The notes under the pieces were generated by a model, which was not told the origin of the DNA, searched no databases, and saw only the letters and a list, made by a program, of their open reading frames with translations. Source: Emmonsiellopsis sp. PD_33 (lineage: Eukaryota > Ascomycota > Eurotiomycetes > Onygenales > Ajellomycetaceae). Taken from it: a stretch of DNA of 64,000 nt. Shown one piece after another: positions 1 through 10,285 of this stretch; the stretch's first letter is position 1, and the number at the start of each line of letters is the position of its first letter. A program made the position numbers and the translations under genes. The stretch lies in assembly GCA_032988165.1 (NCBI GenBank), contig JANTQF010000018.1, positions 169,494 to 233,493 on the forward strand, given 5' to 3'.

Positions 1-1921
1 TCTAGCTGAAAAGCTAAGTTTTTGAAAGTAATTACTCTCATCTTCTTTAACTCTATATGTTTGTGAAACTCCAAGATTTTCAGAAATAGTGACATAACTT
101 GCAAAGCATGTACTCTTATACTGTCTTGGATAGTAGAGTTAGTACTATTATTGAGCATACCTAGTGTTAATGATTATTTTGTATGCTTGAGATAGAATAT
201 ATAATACTCAAATTGCTCTTATAAGCTCATTTAGAGTGTTACAGTGTTGATATATTTTAAGGAAATGGTCTTCCCAATCTATCAATTATTAATCACAGTC
301 TGTTGTAATCTTTAAATTAGTATCATTTTCAAAAGCTTCAGAATAACAACAGTCATAGTGTTAGATTTCATGTGACTATTAGTTGAAAGTTGCTATATGT
401 AAAGTGGATTAAAGAGTTCTAATTTCTCTTTCTCTAATAATACTAATTGAAACTTATTGATAGTTAAGTACTTAAGGAACTCCTCAAAATCTGGATAATG
501 CATCTGAAGGTTAGTTGAATAAAATAAATATATATAGCTATAGAAATTATGAGTCTTATTTAACAGTGGGGTAGCTGACACCACCTAGAGAAAGTTCAAT
601 TTAAATAGCTTTACTGTGTGTGAAATTCTGGAGGATGAATGATAGAGGTAATATCTCTTGTCAATAACTATTCTATACATATAACCTGGGAATTTTGAAT
701 GATATATAGTGATATACTTATTATACATAGTTGTCTTTTTGATCAGCAGTAGATCTTTAGTTTCAGGAGCAGCAGAATGGGAGTTCTTATTGTTCATGAA
801 TAAAGAGTTAAATATTGATAACTTATTATTTATAAATAATAAGAACTTATTATTAATAATCTTTTATTTCTTATGTATTTTCTTTTATTCTGAATGTAAA
901 TCTATAGAAAGAGCATTCAATTTATTATCATTCATTATAATGTCTTACTCCTTTATCATCTTGGCCTTAATAAAATACTTTTAGAATGTAAAATGCAATA
1001 TGACAAACATCATCTAACTAGAGTTAATAGCCTTATACTTGTAGAGAAAGAACTTCTCCAGATGTGTTAGTGCCTCTATCATTACTACCTCTAAGATGCA
1101 ATGTGAAGAGAATATTAGATCATTTCTATAATGAAATGATTCTATAAACTATAAAGATAATGAATGTAGAAAAAATCTACTATAATCACTTCATTATGAT
1201 TAAGTAGTGACTGGCAGGATTATTATAATAATTAACCTGGCTAGCCTTTTACCATTTAGAATACCAACATCCTATACCTTCAAAATGAAAGATAATATAG
1301 TTAATATCTTTTTAAGACTTATAGTATCTACTAGAATTCTAGCATGCAGGGCTAGCTTATCATTTTGAACCTTTTAAAAACTTTTACTTTTTATCTTAAA
1401 TATTACTACTACATCATTAACCTGATGAGAATGTAACTTTATGAACTATAGTATATTTAGAGTTAATACTTGATCTTCCTCCATATTTAACATTATTAAT
1501 ACATTGGTAACTGTGGGTGTATTGCAGCAGGCATGAAATAACTCTCTTATTATTATATAGTCAACTTTATTATATACATATAGTGCCTTGACTGCCTCCT
1601 CATTCATTACACTATTCATTATAATTTCAATGATGTTTGACACTTTCTGATCTGAATTTTATAGAGGTAATAAGCCTTCCATCTAATAGTTCCTCTCAGT
1701 CATTATGTGCTTAATTGCATACATATATAGCTTGCACTTTTAGTGGTATGTTATCAGTGCAAGTTTTACTCATGAGTTCATCTTGGGTACATTCTTCTTG
1801 AACTTATTGTCCTTAAATAACAAGTTAACTATCTCAAGAGGGTTAGTTGCATCATCAACCCCCTCTTTATTATTAGAGGGTAAATCCCAGTTAAAACTGA
1901 GATCATCTGCATTGTTTAGAG
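1..1921 (-). pseudogene. Downstream part of an unidentified decayed gene, cut by hAT-1
   Basis: Reading on the minus strand from the hAT-1 insertion point, coding-like stretches run leftward: NADDLSFNWDLP at about 1910, an acidic segment to about 1770, then a 65-residue open block at 1446-1643 (NEEAVKALYVYNKVDY), and further open pieces at 585-797 and 393-584. Stops and frame changes separate them. I do not recognise the family. The fragment ending at 1914-1921 continues, after removal of hAT-1 and one copy of the 8-bp target duplication, into coding-like sequence at 7466-8400 on the same strand, so both probably belong to one gene or one older element. Codon use is AT-rich and free of CpG like the rest of the window. 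Whether the left half (1-1000) belongs to the same gene is uncertain. Confidence 0.35.
1914..1921. repeat. 8-bp target site duplication of hAT-1 (left copy)
   Basis: GTTTAGAG directly precedes the left terminal inverted repeat and recurs exactly at 7459-7466 directly after the right one. An 8-bp duplication is the hallmark of hAT transposases. Confidence 0.95.
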
Positions 1922-1943
1922 TAGACTGGCCGCTGGGACCATG
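1922..1943 (+). repeat. Left terminal inverted repeat of hAT-1
   Basis: 22 bp, identical (22 of 22) to the reverse complement of 7437-7458. It contains a surviving CpG at 1931. Confidence 0.95.
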
Positions 1944-2256
1944 AATTTTCATGCATGTTTAGTTTGGTTTGGTTTGGTTTTAGTCCCATATGTGGAATAA
2001 AACATGACCCCAAGAATTTAGAACATATTTAATGACTTAATTATAAATTATATGTAGGTAAATGGACTAAATGAGTAGGTTTGAAGCATGAAAAATGACC
2101 TCTTTTAAGAAATAAAGCATGTAAAATGACTAAGGAAAGTGTGATAGAAACAGGACCAGGTATGACTAGAATTTCAGTACTAGTTTGGTCCCAGAATGAT
2201 TATATAATAAGGTAATAATATTTGGTAACACTCATGAGCAAAGAAGGCTCAAATCA

Positions 2257-4616
2257 TTAACATTGACTTGCAAGTATATCCTCCTCCTTGGTTATGGTCT
2301 TCTTGTGGGAACTATCTGTAATCTCTTTCTCCCTATCATGCTTCATAATCATCATCTTCTTGATTGTGTCCCCATGTAATTAACCCCAACAGTAGTGGTA
2401 TATATCACAGCTTGAATTGAATTTCTATTCTATTCCCACACTGGCTAGGGGTATTGCCAGAACATCTTGAGCCATTTTTGCAACTATGGGGTAGGTATGT
2501 GCAATCACAGCCCACATCTCAAGGATTCCCTTATCCTTAATGATGGTCACACTATCATGAAGGTAGCAATCAAACTTAGTTGTGCAAGATGCTAGTCTAG
2601 CCTTCTTTCAATTAGCAATTAATATATTAAGGTCCTGTACATACCTAGGGATTAGCATAACTATACCTGTTTGCCTGATCCAGTGTTACCAAAAAGTGTT
2701 ACCTACCTGAAAATTATCATCTGCCATATCCACATTGTCAAGGGGTTTGACATCTGGAGGTTCATACTGGCAATAGTGCTTGTTGTAGAATGACTTGGCA
2801 ATATCAATGTATACCTAACACTCTTCCTTTGTCCAGTCTTCATCAGAGTATACATTTGATTGGAGAGATGGATCCAGTACAGCTGCAACAGCATAGAAAT
2901 CTGCAAATCACTGATCTGTCTTACTGTAATAAATGGAGAGCTTTGCCTTTACTGTCTTAATAGCCCTATGTATAGCTTGATCCCATCCAGTAGCATCATA
3001 ACTCTTTGCCAACCAAGTATCAAGATGATTAAATAGATAATTATACACCCACCATGCCCAGGCCAATATAGGTGTTCATGTCCACAAAACCACCTTGATC
3101 ATTATATAGAAGGGATAGAGTAAATCAATGACATATCATAGCTGGGTCCATTCTGATTCTGAAAGCTTCAAGGATTGAATCTTTTCCCTTCCAGAGTCAT
3201 CCACCCAGTGATCAATTGAATCCTGAAGCTGAAGCACTCAAACTGTCATTTCATATATTGAACTCCATTGGGTCTTAACATCCTGTATCATCTTAAGGGG
3301 TGTAGTCAAGGTAGGGGTTATTGTACATTGGGTCTTGAAGAATCATTGCTCCTATTTCAGTGAGGTACTGATTGCAATGGCAATATGGTGAATCTAATAT
3401 ATATCATGATTAGCATTTATTCTCTTCAAATAGAGCAGGAGTGTGACCAAATATTATTACCTTACAAAGTGTTAAGGAGAATGTAACATTCTCATCCATG
3501 TGGATATCCCTCTCATCAAATGAGCTGACTATTATGTCATGTTCTATCTCAATGCAAAGTTCACTGACCAGTGCCTGCACTACCAGTTGAATAATATGAG
3601 CAATGCATGGGATATGGTCCTGATCCCCATCTCATTGATATCCAACCAATTTCTCCTCCAAGCTTTATATCATTGTTGAATTGTTTTTCACATTATCAGT
3701 AGTAATAGCAAGTAGATTTGATGAAATATCCCAGTGGTTATTTCAAATGATATTATGCAGAATTTCTGCCAGGTAGTCCCCAGTATGATTTCAGATTAAG
3801 GCCTCAAAACCAATCAGTTGCTCCTTGTACTCTCATTGATCATTGATGAAGTAGCAGACAACCCCTAGAAATGCCAGGTTATTTGTACTTATCCATGCAT
3901 CTACAGCTAGAGATATTTTTCTCTGCTGCTTCAGCTTCAGGCCTAGATCTTCCATGTCCTTAGTATAGTATTGATTGAGGTTGTCTCACAGACTCATTCA
4001 ATGGGGGATTTCTGTTGGAGGTTTTAGCATCTGCAGTAGGACTTGGAATTTAGTGTTTTCAATCAATCAGAGTGGAAGGTTCAGGGAGATACAGGCACAG
4101 AGTATTTATTCATGAAAGGCCTCAGGTGTGCAGGGTAGAAGGTCTGCAGTAATAGACTCCAGTTGTAGTTGTTTCTTCATTATTTTCTAAAGGAATCATC
4201 TCATTAGTGTTACCCAAAAGTATTACCTAGGAGAGGGATAATATAGATCTCACCAGTTCTTCTAGGACATTGCCATTCCTTGATTTTTGATTCTGGCTGC
4301 ATCCAACTGACTTGAGGTGTCAGGTAATCCCACCAGAACCATGTCCACTCCATGATGGATGAGTCTGGATGGCATCACAACACTTACAACAAAGAAATAG
4401 CTGTTCAGTTTCTTTCTCAGCTACCTATTGAAAGAAATCTCATTGATCTGAGCATTGTCAATGGGAAGGTTTCCAGAGCTTTCACTTTGTCAGGTTGGAT
4501 ATATAGCAATTTGTGGTGAACTATCAGGACTAGAATAGTAGGGCATGTGCATCTTCATAGATAATATATCTCTTCCCCTTAATAGTAATCTCAGGAAGTT
4601 CAGTAGATTCAGCCAT
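2257..4616 (-). pseudogene. hAT-family transposase (decayed, with introns)
   Basis: Would cut and paste hAT-1 by binding its termini. Start chosen at 4616 (MAESTELPEI). In order: a BED-like zinc finger around 4400-4290 (CKCCDAI, then HLKSVGC); a probable 43-bp intron near 4183-4225 with GTAATA donor and TTTAG acceptor that restores frame; the first RNase-H-like strand region near 3930 (LAVDAWISTNNLAFLG); the conserved CIAHIIQLVV motif near 3590; a segment LDPSLQSNVYSDEDW near 2860; and the C-terminal dimerisation domain near 2490-2380 (YPIVAKMAQDVLAIP). Roughly ten to fifteen stops lie in frame, several at positions that are Trp, Arg or Gln in the family. Family assignment is firm; exact exon borders are inferred. 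Confidence 0.85.
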
Positions 4617-5091
4617 TTGAGATAATAGGGGAGGGAGTAATATGGTAATAAGATAAGTATGATAATTCAGAGTTATTCTGCTATATAACTGGGAGAAGAA
4701 AACCCTAACCACACTAGTGCATGTAAGGAGGCTGCCTATCTCAAATTCCTTTGATGAGGAGAATAGAAATAATTAATCCCAGATATTAATATAGGAATGA
4801 CATTAATCTCATTAAATATAGTAGAAATATCATTATATCATTACTGAAAAGCATTACCTTTGAAGCTTAGAGATTTATTTGATATAATAAAAGAATAAGA
4901 TGCTGTTGATATATATATATATGGGATCTCATTGAAAGCATTGAGAAATATATATATATTTTAATGAGTACTGCTGGTTTTCTACTGTAGCAATTCTAAT
5001 TAGAAAATAGGGGTAATAAAATTCAATTCAACCAATCATATTATCTTATCCTCCCCCCTATCTCCACTCTACTATACTAAAAGAGAAAAAT

Positions 5092-5952
5092 TTAAAAAAA
5101 CTCCTCCTCCTCCTCCTCATCCTTCTCCTCCTCCTCATCCTCCTCCTCCTCCTCATCCTCCTCCTCCCCCTCTTCTTCTACCTCTCCATCCTCAATAATT
5201 CACTCCTCCTCCTCCTCCTCATCCTCCTCCTCCTCCTCATTAGAGGTGAGAATAACCTCAAACTTATCCTCCAGCACCTCCTCTAGCAGAGGCAGCTCCT
5301 CACAATGAGTCAGATCAACCTGAGCATTAAAATCAGCCATCTCCTGATCAGCTACATCAGCATTAACCCCAGTAGCAAGGAGATTGGCCTGGCCAGAGAG
5401 CAGTGCAGTCTCTTCAATGTCCTAGATCATTGTGTGCATGTAGGAGATGAAGAGGTTCTTAATCCCCTTCTCATTGTGAACCTACTAATTCATTCAATTA
5501 GATTAGAAGAGTGTTATCAAAGAGTATGACTAGAACTCTTACCTGCTTGGGCTTTTTGACCTCACACTTCAGGATTCCCTCAACCTGCTCCTGATGGCAT
5601 TTCTTCCTGGCAGCCTTCTTTATGGCCTCCTCCTGCTCCATCTTCACCTCATACTATTCTCAAGAGCACTTCTGATCCCAACACTTCTGCATCAGCTGCT
5701 CCACTATCTTCTTCTCCAATTTCTTGTGCTCAGCCTCATTGGCCTCATTCCTAGCACAGATTAGCTAAATTCATATACAAGTGTTACTATAGATCATTAT
5801 TATTCATTTTCCTCACACAGCTTCTTCAGTGCAACATGGTGTGCCTTGTGGTTGGCCTCATCCCATTTGAATGCTTTCTTCTCAGGCTCCTCAAGCTAGT
5901 GGCAACACTCACAGGCCTTAGTCATATGGATCTTAGAGGCAGGTGAAGACAT
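5092..5952 (-). pseudogene. hAT-1 cargo gene A: coiled-coil protein with an acidic tail, unknown function
   Basis: Start at 5952 (MSSPASKIHM). The N-terminus has a Cys-x-Cys-Cys cluster (CECCH). A Lys/Glu-rich, probably coiled-coil middle follows at about 5770-5545 (EAEHKKLEKKIVEQLMQK). An intron at 5482-5542 (GTAAGA donor, TAG acceptor, phase 0) separates this from a last exon running GVNADVADQEMADFNAQ and ending in a tail of almost pure Glu/Asp encoded by the CTC/CAT-rich run at 5101-5250; stop at 5092-5094. An additional intron near 5770-5830 is likely but its borders are unclear. A few stops break it. It shares a roughly 430-bp upstream region with cargo gene B, transcribed the other way. 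I do not recognise the family and see no transposase motif. A captured host gene is one reading; a normal component of this hAT lineage is another. Confidence 0.6.
5101..5250. repeat. CTC/CAT trinucleotide-type low-complexity run
   Basis: Almost uninterrupted CTCCTCCTC with interspersed CAT triplets. It encodes the Glu/Asp tail of cargo gene A on the minus strand. Confidence 0.9.
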
Positions 5953-6387
5953 GGCTGGTGGTGGTAGTGGGAGAGAGCAATAATTGTGATAGTAGGATAG
6001 AGATATCAAAAGAGGAGAGATGGGATAGTGGTAGGAAAAGAAGAAAAGAAAGAGAAGAAGAGGAGGAAAAATAAAAAGGTAGGGGGAATTTCTCTAATCT
6101 AAAAGCAGGTTGTTTACATTTGATGTATCTATATTTGATATTCTTTGTATGGTGTTGCCAGGCAATTTATATTAGGGATAGACCTAGGTGATGGTTACAG
6201 ATTGCTAGAGTAGCTAATTAGAGTTGGAATTTCAATAATATTTCTTTTTTTTCCCCTTCTCTTCCCCTCTCTCTTCTTCTTTTCTCTATCTATCTTATTC
6301 CTCCTCTCCCACCATCTCAATCAGCCATGTCTCTATCTCCCCTGCCCTTTATCCAAACATGTCAATACCCCCTCCCCTGATTCAAAA
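5953..6387. promoter_or_regulatory. Shared divergent promoter region of hAT-1 cargo genes A and B
   Basis: This interval lies between two start codons facing away from each other (5952 minus, 6388 plus). It has purine-rich (5970-6090) and pyrimidine-rich (6240-6330) tracts, a typical setting for fungal promoters. No specific operator or clear TATA box could be assigned. The regulatory role is inferred from gene orientation only. Confidence 0.4.
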
Positions 6388-6990
6388 ATGCCAAAGTACA
6401 CCCCTCTCCCCTGCCAAGCAGTGATGAAAAATAGTGTGCTTAGTTGCAAAGCAGCCTATGAGGCACACATTGCTGAGTGGGAGGCCAAGTGGGATTAATA
6501 CTATGCTGAGCTCCTCAATGCCTCAAGAAACTGCTGAGTCAAATGCAATCTCAAGCCCTGTCACTACCACAATAAGAATAGTAAGTCATGGTCACACTTT
6601 TCAGTAATGCTCAGCAGCTCATTCAGGTCAATAGAGTGAATTCAGGAGGTCTAGTTCTATCAGAAATCTGAGGAGCTCATTTTCACCAAGGCTGTGATGA
6701 CACATCTAATCTGCAAGATTAATGGTGGGAAGCATTACTTCCAGCACTCCACCCTCAATACCATTCAGTTGGCAGTAGAAACAGCCCTCACCACCCTTTT
6801 TAAGTGTAAGTTAACTACTCTACTAAGTCTACTAAATATGTATACTGATTATATTATGAATATAGGTGGAGTTAAAATGATGGTGCATGGGAAGTGGTCA
6901 ACTCTCAGGGTTGAGGATATGTGGTTGGTGAGGGAGGTGACAGATGCAATTGGGTCAGAGTACTTTGAGCAGACTGCCCCCAAGGTTTAA
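6388..6990 (+). pseudogene. hAT-1 cargo gene B, unknown function
   Basis: Start at 6388 (MPKYTPLPCQ), stop at 6988-6990. The frame reads through AYEAHIAEWEAKWD, then segments separated by four stops, then an open final part (MTHLICKINGGKHYFQHS). A 60-bp intron at 6806-6865 (GTAAGT donor, ATATAG acceptor) is likely; because its length is a multiple of three, the frame stays open through it. The C-terminal exon reads KWSTLRVEDMWLVREVTDAI. Without stops the product would be about 180 residues. I do not recognise the family. It lies inside hAT-1, divergent from cargo gene A. Confidence 0.55.
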
Positions 6991-7436
6991 GAGGGTTTTT
7001 TAATGTTTTTGTGTGTTTTTAGTTTTTTAGTTTTTTTAGTTTAGGGTTGGGGCTGGGGCCTTCAGGCAATGAAAAGTAATAATATTTGGTAATACTCACT
7101 GGTGCAAATCTCCCAATTTGAAATTATTGTATGGTATGTGGCAGGGCTGCTACTGGCTTGACACCATTAGTAACACACATGATTATGATTAGGTAATATT
7201 ATGGTATTCCTGGTCCCATTTGGTCCCATATATAGATAATGGGATCAAATGGGACCAGGACTGAAAAGATAGATATATAATATGATTTATGAGTAAAATA
7301 TTCCTTTATAACATGATCCTGAACTAATTTATCTATACTATAACATGATATAGTATCTATATTAAAGTGATTTTACATAAAAAGGGACTAATATATTAAG
7401 TAAAATGATAAGGGTATACTTTAATCCTGGTCCCAA

Positions 7437-7458
7437 CATGGTCCCAGCGGCCAGTCTA
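7437..7458 (-). repeat. Right terminal inverted repeat of hAT-1
   Basis: Exact reverse complement of 1922-1943, with a surviving CpG at 7448. The duplication GTTTAGAG follows at 7459-7466. Confidence 0.95.
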
Positions 7459-7465
7459 GTTTAGA

Positions 7466-8400
7466 GCCTCAATGGGTCCTTACATGGAGTTGTCCTATTC
7501 CTCAGGGAGGAGCTCATTAATATATATTACTAGTTTAACTATATTATTTTAAACTCATATTTTATTTAATGTTACTGATTGTTTGTTTTGCTTTTATTCT
7601 ACATGAATATGAATCCAACAACATAAAAGCATATAGGCTCTATGAAAATCCTCTAAGTTTAGTAATATAGCCTCAGCTTTAATATTTAGCATATAGCAAT
7701 GAAAGAACTGGTCTTCATTCTAATTAAGCACATGAAGATAGATATTAATAGTTATTAGAAATGCATAATATTCTGTAACATTCATTTTAGTGATATTAAA
7801 TAAGTCTCAAACTACCTGCTAGTTAATTTTCATTGTTAAGAAGACTAAGATCTATGTAACACCTAATGTCATATGAACTAACTTGAAAAACTTTAGTAAA
7901 GATAGTGTTATGGGGTTTTTTACTCTCTATTTTATTAACTCTAGTAGGGTCATTCAGCTATTCCCACACAGCACAACATACTCCTCAAATAATAATTGAT
8001 TTTTTGTGAAGAGTAAATAAAGAATATTCATATTGAAATAGTTCTTCAAGTAACCAGCTATAAGTTCTTAATTCCTGTAAAATTCAGCACATTTGAGTCT
8101 GAACTTGAAGTAGTAAATCCCTTTTAAAAGGAAATCATAGGCCTACTTAATATCTTTAGTAGTAATTATTGTCTTAGCTTTCTTCTTCCTCAGTACTTTT
8201 TTACCTACATTTCTACTGGGCTGTGTAGTGAATGCCTTCTAAGTTGTTATCATTTTAGATGCTGAAATAGAGGCTTGTTAGATGTTAGTTCTTTCAAGAA
8301 GTAGAGATAACTAATCTGTGTTAAAAGGCTTTGAATTTATATCAGAAGGCTTTGAATTTGTGTTAGAAGGCTTTGAAGGGTCTATTATTTAAAACTGATA
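7466..8400 (-). pseudogene. Upstream part of the unidentified gene split by hAT-1
   Basis: Coding-like minus-strand sequence with several stops: a lysine-rich segment near 8210-8170 (KKVLRKKKAKTIITTKDI), then AYDFLLKGIYYFKFRLKCAEF near 8130-8070, and EDFHRAYMLLCCWIHIHV near 7660-7600. It leads into the hAT-1 target duplication in the same orientation as the coding-like sequence at 1-1914. It starts with three 21-bp units (8325-8378) encoding an NSKPF-like repeat. Family not recognised. Confidence 0.35.
8325..8378. repeat. 21-bp tandem repeat, about 2.5 units
   Basis: AAGGCTTTGAATTTRTRTYAG is repeated in direct orientation; the last unit is partial. It falls at the start of the decayed minus-strand coding region. 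Confidence 0.8.
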
Positions 8401-8450
8401 TTTAAAATAGTTAGTTGATGTTTATTTTAAGAGGTAGTTTATTAAGAGAG

Positions 8451-8544
8451 ATTATTATCTATAAATAATAATCACATTAAAAATGTAGTTGTCTGTAGAC
8501 AATAACATAGAGATGTTCAGTATAAAATATTATTTATAGATAAT
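8451..8544. repeat. Small palindromic repeat pair (ATTATTTATAGATAAT family)
   Basis: The palindrome-like word ATTATCTATAAATAAT at 8451-8472 recurs inverted at 8529-8544. Close variants appear near 830, 9300, 10312, 10650, 12750, 15525-15570 and 17300, often in pairs 50-100 bp apart, which suggests a short foldback or MITE family. Boundaries and target duplications are not resolved. Confidence 0.4.
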
Positions 8545-9351
8545 AGATGTAGTAAAAATACTATCCTAGTAATAACATTAGTGTCTCTATATATCTAATT
8601 CCTATAGTTTGTTAAGATTGCAAAGGGTTCTAGAATTGAAGTTATTATTTATGTCTAACAAAAATTTACTATTAGTTCAGAGTTGAGTGCTTATCTGAAG
8701 GGTGAAGTGAAGAGTATTATAAAGGATTTAAGAATATAGTGAGAGACACTAGATAGATAGTTTCATTAGTAACTTCATTTATGAGCTAAAATACATGAGA
8801 AACTAAGGGATTAGGGAAGGCTGCTTACTCTCTTTACTCATGTAATCCCATGGAATCTACTATCTATAATTAATAAGTATGGTAAAGTGAGTTTGCCATA
8901 CAGCTAAAACTAATCTATATAAAGCTTGTTTTGTTAAGTCATGCTATAACTAGCTTAGTTCTCTGGTAGCAAAGTGAGAGAGGATATTAAACACAACAGG
9001 GCTATTAAGAAGAGGATAGCATATTAACTAGTATAAATATAAAGACTTACCTGTTAGAGATAAGTATATAGATATTAGTAACTTAATAATGAGAATATTA
9101 TAGAGTATAAGAGTAAGAAGAGAAAGAAAGAGATCTTTAACTCTTAAAACTCAGTCTAACTCAATCTGATATAGTAATATAAATAAGGAATATAGTTAGA
9201 TCTAATAGGATTAATTTACTGAAAAGCTTTATATTCCTTATTTAGAGATAATAAGCTCCAGTTACATTCTTACTGCATTTAAAATAGTCTAATTTATCTT
9301 TATTTATAGATAATAAAGTTGCTCTGTCAGTCTCATGCTACTTTCAGTGCT
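8545..9351. other. No recognised gene
   Basis: AT-rich sequence with frequent stops in all frames. I see no motif, terminus or repeat boundary I can defend. Confidence 0.5.
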
Positions 9352-9502
9352 TATCTCCTTAACTAGTAGTGAGTATATTTTAGTGTCCTTTTTCTACCAC
9401 TAATGAAAAGCCTTGAATATTTTCACATGAGATTACCAGTTGATTAAATCTGGGTAGTGAAAGAGAGACACTAAAATATCCTCACCACTGGTTAAGAAGA
9501 TA
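9352..9502. mobile_element. MITE-like foldback element, copy 1
   Basis: A 36-bp arm at 9352-9387 (TATCTCCTTAACTAGTAGTG...) is the near-perfect reverse complement of 9467-9502. The 80-bp centre contains ACCACTAATGAAAAGCCTTG. A second copy with the same organisation and a related centre lies at 37381-37537. No coding capacity. The target duplication is unclear, so the superfamily is not assigned. Confidence 0.7.
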
Positions 9503-9879
9503 CTTCATATTTTATCTAGTATATTAATATAACAGTTCATCATTCAATGAAGACAAGAGTAGTATCAATTTATAGCCTGAATGCAGGGCTTTCTAATGCA
9601 AGTATTATTATTTTCATTGTTAGTAGATTAGTGTTTACAGTGATCATGATAAAGAAAATATATATATATAGAGTAAAATATAAAAAATATATATATATAT
9701 CTATACTCAGGCTAACATGCCCAACTCACCCTGAACCAGCAACCAAGAGAATAAAGCTTTTACTCTGTTATAATAGAGTAGAACCTCATACTATACCTAT
9801 AATATTATTTTAAAGTCTATTATCCTCTGTTGATCATATTCTTATAACTTACTCTATTAGAGTGTTCTGAGATGATTAT

Positions 9880-10085
9880 TAGTAGTCACATGGTTTTTAA
9901 TTCTTATTAGCTATCTACTAAGTATGATTTTATTAATATTATTATAATTCTTCTTTAAATTTAGTGGTCTAGTGGTTTCTTCCTTGGCATTCCACAATTC
10001 CCTTTGTGGAATTCCACAGAATAAACTTTAGAGTTTAAATCTAGTAGGGACTTTTTTTTTTCTTCAGTTATAGTCTTACTATATG
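9880..10085 (+). repeat. tRNA-derived SINE-like unit, copy 1
   Basis: The unit contains TGGTCTAGTGG at 9965-9975, a perfect match to the RNA polymerase III A-box consensus, and GTTTAAATC at 10033-10041, a mutated B-box. A 10-bp T run at 10052-10061 would act as a pol III terminator. A hairpin between the boxes (ATTCCACAA / TTGTGGAAT) resembles a long variable arm or intron stem. The acceptor and T stems do not pair well, so this is not a functional tRNA. The unit is directly repeated at 10086-10285 with a period of 206 bp. Confidence 0.55.
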
Positions 10086-10285
10086 TAGTAGTCACATGAT
10101 TTTTAGTTCTTATTAGTTATCTACTAAGTATAGTTTTGTTGATATTACTTCAGTTCTTCTCTGAGTTTAGTAGTCTAGTAGTTTCTTCCCTTGGAACTCA
10201 ATGACTCCCTTCATGAAGTTTCAGGGAACAAACTTTAGAGTTTAAATCCAGTGGGGACTTTTTTTTTTAGTTGTAGTCTTACCTA
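10086..10285 (+). repeat. tRNA-derived SINE-like unit, copy 2
   Basis: Tandem copy of the preceding unit: A-box-like TAGTCTAGTAG at 10171-10181, B-box-like GTTTAAATC at 10240-10248, T run at 10259-10268, and a similar internal hairpin. Differences from copy 1 are mostly transitions. Confidence 0.55.

Larger units (their letters stand above)
1922..7458 (-). mobile_element. hAT-1: complete-looking 5.5-kb hAT DNA transposon with cargo genes
   Basis: Both ends carry an identical 22-bp inverted repeat starting TAGACTGGCCGCTGGGACC, flanked by the 8-bp duplication GTTTAGAG. The interior holds a minus-strand hAT transposase (2257-4616) and two divergently oriented intron-bearing genes (5092-5952 minus, 6388-6990 plus). 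Subterminal zones are rich in the word GGTCCCA or its complement (near 2150, 2190, 7210, 7225, 7250, 7425 and in the termini), as expected for transposase binding sites. The only CpG dinucleotides in the element are the two at identical positions in the termini (1931 and 7448). The transposase is broken, so this copy is not autonomous. The element is inserted in an unidentified minus-strand coding region. Confidence 0.93.

Noticed and set aside
709..984. 91-codon hydrophobic plus-strand ORF
   Set aside because: Antisense to coding-like minus-strand sequence and made of AT-rich Leu/Ile/Phe codons expected by chance.
9965..10061. Functional tRNA gene
   Set aside because: A- and B-boxes are visible but acceptor and T stems do not pair and no anticodon arm can be defined.
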